In this document: one piece after another, positions 24,675 to 37,860 of the stretch
Layout: every line of letters starts with the position of its first letter
Numbering within the stretch: position 1 is the first letter of the stretch
Assembly: GCF_958295425.1 (NCBI RefSeq)
Contig: NC_081145.1
Location: 24,089,389 to 24,153,388 of the forward strand
Source: Solea solea
Lineage: Eukaryota; Chordata; Actinopteri; Pleuronectiformes; Soleidae
Direction of reading: 5' to 3'
Length of the DNA: 64,000 nucleotides
Position numbers and translations under genes: made by a program
Notes under the pieces: generated by a model
What the model saw: only the letters and a program-made list of their open reading frames with translations
Database searches by the model: none
What the model was told of the DNA's origin: nothing

Positions 24675-25175
24675 TACACGATATGAACAAAAGTATTTGG
24701 CCACACATGTTAAGTATTGAATTAAGGTGTTGCAATGAGGCTTTGGGCTAGACCCTTTATCTCCAATGAAGGGCAATCTCAACAGTTTTAGGAGGCCCTG
24801 TTCTATTCCAACATGACTGTGCTCCAGTGCACAAAGCAAGGACTATAAAGACACGGTTTGATGAGTTAGGTGTGGAAGAACTTCACTGGCCTGCACAGAG
24901 CCTTGACCTCAACCCCATCCAGCACCTTTGGGATGAACTGCAACAGAGATTGTGAGCCAGGCTTCTCGTCCAACATCAGTGCCTGACCTCATAAATGCTC
25001 ACAATGAATGGGCACACATTCCCTCAGAAACTTCAAAATCTTGAGGAAAGTCTTCCAAGATGTGTGGAAGTTGTTATACAGTAGCTACAAAAGAGGGACC
25101 AACTTCATATTAATGTACTATGTATTTAAATACGCCATTTCACTCTATGTAGGTGTAATGGTCAGGCGTGCATTT
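24675..25175 (+). mobile_element. Tc1/mariner-derived miniature element, 3'-decayed
   Basis: Begins TA-CACGATATGAACAAAAGT, close to the CACTATATGGACAAAAG end of a Tc1-like miniature family common in teleosts. The interior at 24855-24941 still translates as RFDELGVEELHWPAQS then LDLNPIQHLWDEL. This is the PDLNPIEHLWDEL region of Tc1 transposases with two changes (P to L, E to Q). The expected 3' inverted repeat ending in ACTTTTGTCCATATAG is not visible. After about 25175 the sequence is unique, so that end is lost or mutated. The frame is closed shortly afterwards, so no active transposase is encoded. Confidence 0.75.
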
Positions 25176-27164
25176 ATGTTGTGCATAAAAAAGCTCCTTC
25201 AGTATTAACACTTGGGCATATTAGTGTGCAACGTGCTGACGATTAGCATGTAAAATGTTAAGCACATTTAAAATAAAATTGCTCACATGTTAATACACAA
25301 AATTCACGCTTTATTTTTTATGACGTTTGTAAATGTTTAACTTTTATACCTAAGATGGCTTCATGAATTTAATTTCAATGCCAGTTTCACTGTTAAGATA
25401 TTTTAGTCAGGATCAAAAATTTGTAACAATATAAGTGTCTATGTCAAAACCGTTCTTAGGAAAGCTTAAATCTAGCAATTCAGGGATATGTTTTATGAGT
25501 CTTTGGTTGAACTGTTTTGGCTTTGATGGTATAAAGTTGTCGTTTCACTTTTACACTCAGCGGAAAACTCAAGCACATTCCCAGTCGGTACTCCCATGTC
25601 TCTCAGAGAGCTTTGCTGAGTACATGAAACACACCTGGCAGCTGTGCCTCCTTTTTGTCACCCCGCTTCCATGGCATCATTTCACTGGTGTGGAATTATT
25701 TGAGTTTTTGTAAGTAGATGTGGCAGATGTGCAAAAGAACAGTGGATTAACATTCTCTTCTTCCAGTCAGCATTAAGATGATGCCTCAAGGGCTGGGCTT
25801 TGAGAGGAATTAAGGAAAATGTGAAAGTCTTTTGGGGAAATGAGGGAGGAAAAACAACCCTCTGTTGTTATCATGCCATGCTGTACTGGAAGAAAGGGGC
25901 ATGCATATTTAAAATTTTACTGAAATTAGTATACAGGGTTTGGGTGTACTTTACTTCTGTGATGTATGTGAACTTCTCATTTGTAGCAAAACTGTTCATA
26001 TTTGCTGTTGCGATACTCATCTTTGACACATCATAGTCCAAATGCTGTTCCTGACTATTCCTGACCATCACACTCATTTTGCTGAAGCTGCGCCGTGAAT
26101 TCCAAAGTCTTCACATTATGCTGTGTCCAATAGAGTGAGAGACAGCACTCAAGAGAGTTTAGCGGAGGGAAAACTCTCCCCCGTGAGGACCGTCTGAACT
26201 GTGTCAGGGCAGAAGCTGGGTTTTGCAATGTGGAGCACAGCCTGCTGATAAAGCCTGAGTCACAAGAGTATTTGGAGGTGCGGGGCGCTATTCACCTTGG
26301 AGCTACCATGAAGCAGTTTCACTGGGATCTTATGAAAGCTGCAGGCAGGCAGAGCCCCTTTGAATTCACCTCCTCAGCTAAAGGAGGACTACTTGAATGG
26401 CTCAGGAGTAGGTGAATGCTCAGTGAATTTGAAATGAGGTGATTGCAGTGGAAGGCAATGGAGACGCTTCCATATGCATGACTCTGCCCCCCTTTCAGTG
26501 CTCCCCTTTTTACTCGTCCTATTCTTGTCTGTGTTTGAGAGTGTGATAAGGCCTCCCCAGCTAAGCTCTGCTTCTGCCACAATATGCCAAGCTGCCGATT
26601 GACTGCGGCATCAGCTTCCACCTTTGCCTATGTCCAACCCCCGTAATCAACCTAGCCACTCATCTGGGCACAAAAGCCTTTCAAAACATTATTGCCAGGA
26701 GATATCCTCGGAGACAGAGTTGAGGTTAGGACAGGAGAGGAGGAAAAATGGAATTCAAATTGAAACAAGCCAAAGGATTTCAGGGTTGAATTCAGTTCCC
26801 TTGTCTTACCATTAACCAGTTCAGTTACGGTGGGACATATTTTATTATGCAATATCTTGCGGTGACAATAAGACAGCCTTTTTTGATAGCTTTATCCTAT
26901 AGAAGGTCCATGTATGTCTACACTGTTTTGACACATATACAGTACATCTTATATGACATCATTTTAGAATTTTCACAGCAGTTGACACAATGTGGATGGA
27001 ATTGGATTATGCTCTATAAATATAAAAAGAAATTCAGTAAGTGTTCTTTATTTATATCAAGCATTTTGATAGTCGTGAAGATTACTTAACGCACACACAT
27101 ACAATACATTTATATGCAGGTCTATTTTCTGTCACAAATCATTTGCACACTGACAGTCGAGTCA

Positions 27165-27310
27165 GTAGGAGCAAATGGGAATTTTTGGATTAAGTGTCTT
27201 GCCCAAGGATACTTTGGCACATAGACTAGAGGAGCCAGGGATTGGACTGCCAACCATCTGGTTAGAAGATGACCCCCCTCTACCTACTGATCCACAGCTG
27301 CTATATGAAT
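27165..27310 (+). repeat. Teleost dispersed repeat fragment
   Basis: Contains AAGTGTCTTGCCCAAGGATA, AGGAGCCAGGGATTGGACTG, CCAACCATCTGGTTAGAAGA and CTACCTACTGATCCACAG. I recognise this string of words from a very common interspersed fish repeat. The class (LINE- or SINE-derived) is uncertain. A 62-codon open frame across it is incidental. Confidence 0.5.
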
Positions 27311-29994
27311 GGAATAATCTATTAGCAACTAAACTTAATCAAATAACATCTTATTCAGAATAAAGCCAAAGTAAATTACTGATGACCAATGGTCTTTAGT
27401 AGAAAAAAAACTCCAGGCCTTTTTCCAACGAAATAGTATCGGGCTGGGGCCCTTTAATCCACAACAGAGTTGATTTTTTGTATGTGGCAACCTACTTTTT
27501 AAATGTGAGAAACCAATCCTGCAAAAGCAAACTTCTTCAAAATGTAGTGTTCTGACAATTGTCATTTGTCTAACACCTCATGAAATTATGAATGGATAAA
27601 CATTTCCTTTTACACTTGATAAATGAATCACAACTTAATTTTATACATGTGTTGTTAAATAATCCTGAAGTTAAATGCTGGGAAAAAAAAAAAATCTATG
27701 ACCAAATCTCTGGTCTCGTGCTACATGAATTATTATTACCTTTCCTTCATAAACCTTGTATGGATTCTTTTTTGTTTACAATAGCAAGCAAAATATAAGA
27801 TTCATTCAAAATAAATTAACTTTCCATGGTTGATCCATGGTAACCTTTAACTGAAAAGAATGATGCCCTTAAAACAAACTCTCACCCATGGAGAAATTTA
27901 ATGTCTGACAGTGTCATAGTGTAGTAATGAAAGAGCTAATATTGCTTTTCTCTAGCTTCACCCACACAGTCTCAATGAGGGGGAAAGAATGGAGGAAAGA
28001 AACTGCAGAAGAGAGATGTGTTCGCTGTGATCAGTGGTAATGTTACAATAAGGCTTGTAGTCACAAATGTACTCTTCGAAACTGGGGCCAGGTCATCCAA
28101 TAAACACAGAGGCATCTGTCAAAGAGTTTATCACCTCTGCTGTGACTGACTGCTGCAGATCTAGCACGAGCACGGCCCATCTACTCCAAACTCTCTGCTT
28201 TTAATAAGTCATTTCTCCTTCCCGGGGCAAATCAGCGCCCCTTTCTGCGCATGTACCCGTAATTGCACATTTCTAACTTCTAACTATTTCGCTGAGATCC
28301 ATGTCGGTGTCTCCTGATTACGCTAACATAACTTAAAAATCCTCCACTACACTCACCTGCATTGTCTGTATACTGTTTGTATACTGTCATGATCGCAGGC
28401 TCCTTTGGAGATGGGTATTTTTCTTTTCACTTAAACAATAATGTACTCTTTATTGAATTCCACTGCATACTGTAGTTTATATCCAAACAAGAAATATAAG
28501 TTTAATAGATTTTTCTTTTTTCAAATTCAATTGGGATTTCTCACTTATTCAACAACTGAGTGTTACATTCTCAGGAGTTGACAGTTCCCCGGAGGTAGGA
28601 ATGACGGATGGCAGCAGTGTGTACAATATGTGTAGTATAACTTATACATGCCGCGCTGGAGGCTGATTGGATCTCAGTGGACTTTATTCATAGTGATCCG
28701 GCACATGAAAAGACCGTGCCCACTTAAACACCGTGTACTTTTCCTCACCCTGTATGCGCCTGCCACGCACAGAGAAAAAACACATGTTCTCCTATGCATC
28801 AATCTTTTTTTAAGGTAGACAATGGGAGCATTTTAGAACTCACACAACCATCCAACCACTGGGGACCAAACGGTATCCTTCATACACTTGTACTAAAAGA
28901 CCCATCAGGTGAGAAATAGAGTGTAGGATTAGAAAAGGTTTGCTGCTTTCAACTAATTCTGTTTGATCAATATTCTCACTTTCGCTTGGACAACTGTTAA
29001 ATCAGATTTACTATTTTACACAAAGCCTGCAGGTACATCAATTATTATTTGTTTAAGATTATGGGACTAAATGTACAGTATATATACAAAAATCTATGAT
29101 GGTCATTTATCACCACTTGCACAGAGTACATGAAGTACAGTTTTTCTCTATGTTTCTGAATCTGCAGTTAGAGTTGGCTCAATACGAAATACTGTATATA
29201 AACATAATTCTGGAGGATAAAAATTAAAGAGCAGTACTTCACTTCGATATACCATATTAGGCACGGATTTTGCAGTTGGCAAGTTAAATACTTGTTTTAT
29301 GTGTTAGTGTGTTAGTGTGTTATTACTGTACACAACTGTAGGCAGATATCAGTCAAACTGGGAAAGTGCTATACTTCCAGCAGGGTTGTAAAATAGGAGT
29401 TATTGCAGTTGATCCTGGCTCTGGAAATATAAGTTCAATGTTTTGTTGAAACAACATCATTTGGCAGATTGACAAATGGAGGACCTCCAGGGCATAAAAC
29501 TCGCCTTGTTGACTGTCTGTTTGAATTGTTTTCGCTCTCTCTTTTAAGATTTACTGCAGCACTGATTAACACCGCCTTAGCATCAGCCCCTGAGGGATGT
29601 GAGTGTTAGAGCCATAATGTTTAAAATAAGGTTTGGATTAGTAAAATAGGTGGTTGTTGTCACTGAAAGAGTGAATAAAACAGTAAGTATGCACCAAGTT
29701 ATTTGAGTCCAGGAGGAAAAGGGGGGGTTTCTTTGGAATTACAACTGGGGGATTGCCTTCAGCTCAGTGTTTTGAATGACTTTTTGGCAATCCACTTGTT
29801 ACATGCTGTGTATTTTTCTGAATTAATATGGAACTTGTAATTATGACAAGGGAGGTTCAGTGCAGGACACCCTTACATTTGATCTTTCAGAGAACAGAGG
29901 AGTTAACAGGGCATAAATAAACTAAGCTAAATTAACTATATTGCTCCTGGTGCCTCTTTTTTTTAACTACTTTATTTGGTAGTTAGTTCCACCA

Positions 29995-30077
29995 TGGACG
30001 GATGACCTGTCCAGGGTGTTCCCTGCCATTCCCCCTGTGTCAGCCGGGATTGGCTCTAACAGTAGACAATGGATGGA
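29995..30077 (+). repeat. SINE 3' fragment
   Basis: GATGACCTGTCCAGGGTGTT, TGTCAGCCGGGATTGGCTCT and a terminal ATGGATGGA match the 3' part of the SINE at 55412-55750. It is truncated at the 5' end. Confidence 0.7.
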
Positions 30078-30536
30078 GTCCCACCATGTTCAAATTAATG
30101 TTGCTTTTTCATTTCCAGATTGTATATGCTTCTGAAAAGACCTCCATCAACACCACATCCAACACTAAATCTAATTTACTATGCATAGAAATGCATGTAC
30201 ACCTGTACATATGTGCAGCACCCCTAAGCGTTTGCTTGCAAATCAAAGCCGTCCGTGACTATATATAAAAAAAAGACACCACTTCTTGCTGTAAAAGGGG
30301 TATGTGTTGGATTACATAATATGTATTATCTGTCTCCCAAACAGGATATTGCTTTGTTGTTGGGTAGGATTCTCTATTCAAATGATCTGATGCAAGGCAC
30401 CGTGCACCTAATGTTCTCATTACAGCTCACACATGCTGGAAAGAAAAAAGCTAGATTGGCTGCACAAGTGTTTGTGTGTGTTTGACAGCGAGAGAGAGAG
30501 AGTCAGTCAGACACACTTGCTTGTTAAGAACTCAGT

Positions 30537-30569
30537 TCCTCTCTCTCTCTCTCTCTCTCCCTCTCTCTC
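30537..30569. repeat. (CT)n microsatellite
   Basis: CT units with one CCC interruption, a pyrimidine-only strand of about 33 nt. Confidence 0.9.
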
Positions 30570-30986
30570 ATGTCATGCATGTAAGAGACACACAGCGAGA
30601 ACAGAGTTCATTGGATTGCATGAAATTACATGTTGGTTTGAGAGCAGCATTTGTTTAGAGTCAGCAGTTCTGTGGGATGAGGACAGATGGGGACGTCTTT
30701 AAAAAAAAAAGAAGAAGCATGTCATGTTCTTGAGGCAGAGACAGAGAGAAGAACGACATGAAACCTCTTTCGCTCTGAACACCAGAACAGTTAGTTTAGC
30801 TGCATCGTATGCTATTGTTGCCATTATCTTATATGTTTTGCGCTCCTTGGTGATGAAGAGATGGACAAAGGATGAGGAAGACAGAGGATTGAGTTAGAGG
30901 AAGAGGAGTGGGACGACCTGTGTGATAGAGCGGTTGCGTAATGCCATGCATTACTAATAGGAAGAGGAAAGACCTTGTTTCTTCTT

Positions 30987-31022
30987 CTCACTCACTCACT
31001 CACTCACTCACTCACTCACTCT
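30987..31022. repeat. (ACTC)n microsatellite
   Basis: About eight perfect CTCA tetranucleotide units. Confidence 0.95.
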
Positions 31023-32458
31023 CCCACTGCACTGCTAATAAAGGAAGTGATGTGATGTCTTTCACTACAGATTAAGATAGAAATGGAGGTAATGACATTA
31101 CATAAGGCATCTTTATAGGATACAGATCACTGACGAATGACTCCATTGGGCACGGCCTCCACTGCAGATCAGATTTCTTGTGGCAGACATGCACAAATGA
31201 TGTCAAATGCTATCTTTTATCTGTGACAGTTGCCTTGTCTGTGGTTTCTCCCACAGTAACACGGTTTGTTTTTTCGCCAAACTAATTTGTCCACAGTGTG
31301 TTGGACCTGAATCAGTGTCTTTGTTTCTGCTCGTCATCAAACAATGGCGCCAGTAAGATAATGGATGGAGCGTCTGTTGTTGTTGGATGTAACAACTAAA
31401 CAGTGATGCAGCTGGTAGTTGATAAAGAAAACAGCAGTACTTCCGTGATACTTTATATGTATTACATTTGTAACCATGTTAGCGGCATCGATCTGTTGGC
31501 TGGCTTTGCCATTGTGAGCATGTGCGCGTTTCTAACCCTGACATCATCTGGCAACGAATTAACCTCTGTTAATGCAAAAATGCAAATGCAAAAATCAGCT
31601 CAATGGATAAACCGAAATGACATTTACCCTAATCGCATCTTTCAAACCAAAAATATTAAACATGTTGAAAGTGTAGTTTTAATTGGCACAGTGGTGTATT
31701 TTTACCACAAACCTGTTAACTATTGTTTCTTGGGCTTGTTAAAAACAATATATATTTGGATATGATTTTCTTCAGTATGAATATAACAAATGTTCAGTAT
31801 GGGTCAGTTATTTTAATACACTGTGCGTGCAAAAACACTTTCCAGTTCTCCTTCCATAAAGAACTTAAAAGCCACAGTTAAGTGGCTTCTTCAACCTTCA
31901 TTCAAATAAACTTTTTTTATATTAATTGATCTAAAACTGTTGTTTTTATTGTAATAATAGTTTTGCCATATTGCCTATGTGTTGCAGAATAGTAGTATAG
32001 TATAGATTTGGGTAAATAATAAATAATTTTAGCAGGACAAGAGGAGGGCTGACAGGACTGTCCCACTCTGGATTAATAGCTGATTGTTTGCTGAGTGTAT
32101 TTTGTGCATAGCTAACTAAGCTGGTGTCATCCCCAAGGTGAATCAGGTAGATAACCGGCAGTACTGCAGAGCCGGGAGAAGTGGATTGGATGAATATGCA
32201 AGATTAGACAATGGAAGATCCCTCGGTACAGGTAGTGAAGGAGGTAGAGAGGAGGAGGAAGAAAGGAGGAGTAATCTGTACATAAGACATTGCAATCAAA
32301 ACATTTAATCGTAGTTTTTTGGAGAAAATGACTGCTTGCTACACAAAAATTTCAACTAATGTTAAAAATTCAAACTAGTTTGTCTGACACTGTTCCATTG
32401 CATCAGGTGACGGGTTGAACACACAACAGCATAGTAAATGTGTCATCCACCTACAATC

Positions 32459-32477
32459 AAAAAAAAAAAAAAAAAAT
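32459..32477 (+). repeat. A19 homopolymer
   Basis: Nineteen consecutive A residues ending 56 nt before the acceptor of the exon at 32534. Confidence 0.9.
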
Positions 32478-32533
32478 CACCCAGTACATCACCAGAATAA
32501 ACTCTGTTATCTTTTCGTCTTTTCTTCACACAG

Positions 32534-32678
32534 CTGGAAGTATCAACCACGGACTTTGCCGGAAACCTTGTTGATGGCCCCACCTTACTACTGATCACTG
32601 TCATCGACCAAAATGACAACCGGCCCATCTTCAAAGAGTCACGCTACACAGGAGAAGTGCTCGAGGGATCCCCTACAG
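32534..32678 (+). CDS. cdh13: cdh13 internal exon: end of EC1, EC1-EC2 linker
   Basis: Third cdh13 exon, 145 nt: 48 codons plus one base, so it leaves in phase 1 and splits a Gly codon with the next exon. The acceptor has a pyrimidine-rich stretch ending CACACAG and the donor is ACAG|GTGAGT. The protein begins [16 protein letters not shown], continues [18 protein letters not shown] and ends [18 protein letters not shown] is the DxNDN calcium-binding linker between EC1 and EC2, and EGSPTG matches the family at the EC2 start. A 19-base A run at 32459-32477 lies about 55 nt before the acceptor. The open frame here is too short to be picked up as a simple ORF, so the call rests on splice sites and family match. 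Confidence 0.93.
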
Positions 32679-33114
32679 GTGAGTGCCACTGTTATACTGA
32701 TGGACTCAAGATAACTGGCCTCTTCTGGGATTTAGCTGGGTGGCAACACACAAGATGTCCTCTGATCTAACAGTGTGGTAAGGTTGCCTTGACATTTAAT
32801 ATTTTTTTGTCTCATATAGGAAGGCGGTTCATATGTAGATGTGATGATGGAGTCAAACGTGCATTGCAAATGGCACATACCGTATTTATAAAATCACTTC
32901 AAGGGAGAGCAGAGTGACTGCAGAGAGTCACTTAATCACGACTTATGGCCTACACTATTATATATAGTATATATTACCCCTTTCATTGGTGAGTCATGTT
33001 ATTGGCAAGTTTAGGCTGGCAAGCACCTTACCCATGCTTTTATAAGGACATGTATAATGAATATTGGATGTGATCATATTTATCTAAATCCTGATTTATC
33101 AAATATTCCATAAT

Positions 33115-33420
33115 GTGTTAATTCATCAAAACAATTGACTGTCCTTTGCTGATAAAACCACCATGTTGCCTACATTTTTTGGTGAATGCATTGCAGTTTC
33201 TGTGGTTTAATGTTGTCTCATTGTCTCCTGTATCTTTATGTGATCCCAGACATGACTCAGCAGTGTTGAGGTCAGGGCTCAGTGGGAAGCGTAGACTATC
33301 TGTTCCAAGGACTCCTTGTTCTTCATGGTCATTATCACAATTCTGGCTGTTATGTGTGGGGATAGTGTCAAGCAGACCTGCCAAACTGTGCATTTTGTGA
33401 AGCAGGTGCAGATTTTGATA
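33115..33420 (-). mobile_element. Tc1-like transposase relic, minus strand
   Basis: On the minus strand a decayed frame reads NCDNDHEEQGVL, later LSPDLNTAESCLGSHKDT, then FTKKCRQHGG. SPDLN corresponds to the conserved (S)PDLNPIE block of Tc1/mariner transposases with the following residues altered. No inverted repeats were identified, and similarity beyond 33420 is unclear. It could extend further towards 34060. Confidence 0.5.
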
Positions 33421-33423
33421 TGA
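33373..33423 (+). repeat. Short copy of the repeat at 17937
   Basis: Shares CAAACTGTGCA-like and TTTTGTGAAGCAGGTGCA-like words with 17937-17991 in the same orientation. It overlaps the edge of the Tc1-like relic, so the two may belong to one element. Confidence 0.5.
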
Positions 33424-35190
33424 AGGTATGCTGCCATGATTTGTCATGATTTGTCAGTGTTGTCTCACCAACTGTGCAGTTCAGTAATAGATACAGGAAA
33501 ATACCAAAGGGCTGGATGCAACACAAAAACCTGCAATTGGGTTTGTCAGTATGGTTGTGACTCATGGCGTGGAATGGATCATCCAGTAATGGCAGGGACT
33601 GATGAATGGTCATGGCCACATGTCAGTGTGTCCTCGGGCCAGATATGGAAAGCCAAGTTACTGCCGATGCTCAGGGCAGCATGACATTTCTGCCACCACA
33701 AGTGCATGTGTGAATATGTGAAACTTACATGGTGGTTTGCTCAAAAGAAACACAACATATTTATACAAGACTGTCAACAAAAATGAACATCACAACCTCC
33801 TGTCTGTGTGGATGTTCAATATTTCAGGTCAGGGCCATGTGAAATTGTTTGATTGTTGAGTTTGCTGTTGATTATTACAAAAGCCAAATGTTGTCCCTCG
33901 TCAGTGCTCATGTAGGAAGAATGTATTGCAGGTTTCATCCATTTTATTTTTAGATTTATTCTATAAAGAAGGATGACTGAGGGACGATTGTGAATAGTTG
34001 AGTTTTCTTTTAAGTAGGTCTCTGGAGTGCCATCTTTTCCAGGACCCACTCATGGTCAAATGTTTCAAATGGATCGTGTTGAGACACGATTGTCAGAGCC
34101 TTTGAGAAGACGTTTCACATCTGACTTCTACTCTTAAATCATTTTTCTCCGTGTCAGTCCGTCACAATATCTTCTTTGTTGTTGTTTTTGAACGGATGCC
34201 AATGCTGTTGACGCTATTTTTGACATAATGTGCTCTCACTGGGATGGGATATGAAGTGGTCTAATTTACCATTTATTTACAATTGCATTACCTAAAACAA
34301 ACCTTATTTTAGGTTTTTCTACAGCTGAGTTGTGAATGTGGTGTTGTGCATTATAATTTGGAATTATATTTCTACATGTATTACATTAAGAATTGTGTCT
34401 TTACTAATGAGGATTTGACATGCCCAGACTCTTTTTTTAAGGAAATTAAGGATTGACTTAATTTGCCATTCTTATTACCAGTTCTTACAACATTTTCTGA
34501 AATACATTTTTGTCAGTGTTTCCAACTGCTATAGTTACACTGCATGGTACTGATGATGAAATTAGCAAAGATCGGTTGCTTCACCCTGTGTGCTAACCAA
34601 CAGCATGTCATCACTAGAGAACAAAGTGATGAACTGTGAAACTTACACAAATAAATCCTGTTTAAATGACGTGAAAATTAAGACGTGCACAGACTGAAAT
34701 ACCTGAACCCTTGCACAGTATGTAAACTGTGATGTTTTTCATATGGTATAATATCTTTGTTTATTTTAATTTTCAGTAGCTTATATTATTCTGCCTAAGC
34801 TCTGGTTGTAATGTTATGGTATGTTAGCTTTATTTAATGATATACTGCAAAATCACCATTTTTTATGTGAAGAAGCTACACACTGTATGGATAATTTTAT
34901 TTGCAGTTGTCACTGTCACTAACCCTACTATAATGTAGTAATACAACTACTATTATGTACTTTTGTTTCCCCTCCAGATGAGGAGTTCAAGCCGAGCATT
35001 ATCTTACTTTAATCGTTTTTAGTCCTGACAAGTTGACTGTGACTTTTGCAAGCTCTGCACCAATGCATTTTTAAAACAATTTATTATGCTACCGAATTAC
35101 ATCTGATATCACTCACCAGATAACCTTTTGTGACTTGCCCTGATAATTCATATTTTTGTTCAATTTATACTTTACTGTATTATCCTTTTA

Positions 35191-35212
35191 AACACACACA
35201 CACACACACACA
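35191..35212. repeat. (AC)n microsatellite
   Basis: Eleven AC units followed by a short TATATA stretch. Confidence 0.95.
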
Positions 35213-35624
35213 GTATATATATCTCAAAGTGGTTCCAAGGATGGTCTGATAAAGTGGGCAATACAAAGGGAACTGAAGTTCATTTTGTTTTCATCATGTG
35301 GTGGTCTGACAGCATCTTAGCACTCGAGTTGCCATGGATGCCAGATCCAATTGATCTCAGAGATAAGATGAAGGATGCAGCTCTGTAGGCTGTGTTTCTT
35401 ACATATGCTGGGGAATCTGAGTACTAAATAGTTTTCACAGCCAATTTATCATCACACCCTCACTTCGCTGTCTTGTAAGAAAACATTTAAATAATTTAAA
35501 TCAACATGTCACCTCACCGTGTACTGCCTGGTTAGTAGTGATGGATGGAAGGTAGGTAGGTAGATCGATTGACTTTGATTGTATGTCCATGTGTTTTTTG
35601 ATGCATGCATGCAAGTGTTTGTGT

Positions 35625-36065
35625 GCATGTTTGTTGTAGGCTTGTGAGGACGTTTGACCTTGTGGGGACATTTTATTTTCTCTTTTTCTGTTGTATACAT
35701 CGTAATATATACTATTTATTATATATTGTAATAAAGCCTCATTTAAAAAAAAAAAGTATATGCACAGCTCACATGCCGTATGTGCATATGCAATGTCTTC
35801 TTCTTTGGTGTAGCAGCACTACAGTGCCACATACAGGCCTGGTTTATGTACTACAGCGTTTAGAGTTATTTGGGGGGGCGGTCTATGCGGATGAAAGCAT
35901 TTCCTGAAACGATACAAACACGGAAGTTTTGTGGTTAGAATTAGGTTAATGTCAGGGTTAGGTCTGGACATTTAGTTAGTGATGGCTGGGAAATACATTA
36001 TATCTATGAATGTCCTCACTAAGGATGCTGTAAAAGTGTGTGTGTGTGTGTGTGTGCGTGTGATC
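35625..36065 (+). repeat. Dispersed GTGAGGAC-type repeat ending in a GT microsatellite
   Basis: GTAGGCTTGTGAGGACGTTT and GACCTTGTGGGGACATTTT at the left and ATGAATGTCCTCACTAAGGA at the right, with GTTAG-rich sequence between, form a pattern I know from fish repeats. The 3' end is a (GT)n tract at 36036-36062. The middle (about 35690-35930) looks like an insertion or unrelated sequence. Confidence 0.45.
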
Positions 36066-37534
36066 TGTAGCCGCATGCTGTGTGGTTACACTGTAGTGGC
36101 TGGGCAGAAGGGGAAGCCGTAGGGGAGAATGTCACACTGCTCTGACATTTCTGTGCAAACTGATAACAAAGGCAGCCAAAGCCTGAGTCTACAAGCCTTT
36201 TCCTTCTTGTCTGTTTACTTCTTTACTCTACTTTCTTCACACTCCTCTTTATCTCTCCCATTCTCTTTTTTCTTCATGGCGAGCAATCCCCTAAGCTTTG
36301 TATACCCATCACCCCACTCTGTTTTTTATTTCCCCAGTTCTCTTCACGTTTGCCCAAACTACCAATTTTTAAGACCAGCCGAGTTCAGACAACATCATTT
36401 TCAGCCTGATTTTTAGGTCACCAATCAGTTTGACAAGTCAGGGCCACTTCCCCCGATTAGCAGTTGCAAATTGAGAAAGATCCAATGACCCAGTCACCTA
36501 ATGACACCTTCACAACTTATTTCAAACCTAGATCTCGTTCCCTGCATGCTGAAAATGTGATTATTCCAGTAACCCCAGCCATTCTCAGGATGGGGTGACG
36601 GCAGCTCAATTCGGAAATTTGAAAAGAGCAAAAACTAACCCCTAATTTCTCAAATTATTCCTTTGTCACTTTCCTTCGTCTATTCTTGTGTGTATTTGTG
36701 GAGGGAAATACAAGAACAGCTAGTAAAACCAAAGAGAATGACTCAGGTTTTAGTTCTGACTTTGTTTTGATTGGATTTTTTTAAAGGTTGGGGTGAGAGT
36801 ACTACTGATGATGTGCAATGATATTGGTATTTTCTTGACATTTTATTTGTTCAAAACTCCCTATGCCTCTCATGTTTCATGGAAGGATGATGCATATGGC
36901 ATTCTGTATTTTATCAACAAATTACACAAAAAGCCTGAAAAAATTGAGCTATTTATGTTCAGTGTTACTCTCATATTCCTTTGTAGTACATGACATGTAA
37001 TAAAGACAGATTAGCATTTAAATGACTGCTTCTGACACAATGGTGTAATTTTTACACCCACACAAAAACCAACGGTATAGTGCAAGTCTAAACACATCAA
37101 TTTATGAACAGAAAGGCATATGAAAAACATAGAAACAAACAAAAATAAATGTATTCAAATAAAACAATTAAAAGAGAGTTAACTACTAAGTTCACTGCAC
37201 GTTGTCACTGGAATTAACACAAAATAAATTATTGAAACAAAGTTTTAGGGATGGAATTGTATGTTTGCTGTGAGGAATTCCATGTGTTTGATCATTTACG
37301 TTTGTCTTTCCTCTGCAAACACAATGCAGACAAATTAAACCCAAAATTTGGGTGATAAATCTTGTGTAATTGGACATGATATGGTGTAAATGAAGATATT
37401 TTTCATTGCTAAATCTCTGTTTGTGTTCCAGACTAATTTGTGTTTATATCAGAAGTAATTAAGGCCTGAGCTCCTGCTGAGAGGAATGATTCTGGTCCAA
37501 TCCTCTGCTCTGCTCTCTGCTCTTAAATACAAAT

Positions 37535-37557
37535 ACACACACACACACACACACACA
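37535..37557. repeat. (CA)n microsatellite
   Basis: About eleven CA units. Confidence 0.95.
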
Positions 37558-37800
37558 TACAGGCTGGATTAATACAGCTTGGATGGTAATATTAATAAAA
37601 ACATCTATCTGGTCATGTGCAATTTGTGTTAAAGTAAATGTTCTTCAAATCAAATACATCTTTTTCGTTGACATTTTGACTTTCCATAGCATTAAATTAG
37701 TAACATGTTGTGAATGTCTGCTCTGGCTCATTCCCCTGACACACAGTTAAAGCTCACTGGGATGTGTAAATGGAAAGAAGCCCTCATTACTGTCAGTGTT

Positions 37801-37860
37801 AATTATTATTATAATATATATTATATATATATCTATAGACATAGATATATATTATAATGA
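37801..37860. repeat. AT-rich palindromic tract
   Basis: TTATAATATATATT on the left mirrors AATATATATTATAA-like sequence on the right around TATCTATAGACATAGATATA, so the segment can fold back on itself. Confidence 0.7.

Larger units (their letters stand above)
13841..32533 (+). other. cdh13 intron B (18.7 kb)
   Basis: Intron between the EC1 body exon and the linker exon. The named repeats lie at 13844-13867, 14091-14117, 17937-18092, 19794-20170, 20771-20800, 22695-22998, 23571-23602, 24675-25175, 27165-27310, 29995-30077, 30537-30569, 30987-31022 and 32459-32477. I see nothing nameable in 14120-17930, 18100-19790, 20810-22690, 25180-27160, 27320-29990 and 31030-32450. A short tRNA-like word (GTGGCCCAGTGGTAGAG, about 21043-21059) may be the head of a truncated SINE. 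No splice-flanked frame with a recognisable domain was found. Confidence 0.8.
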
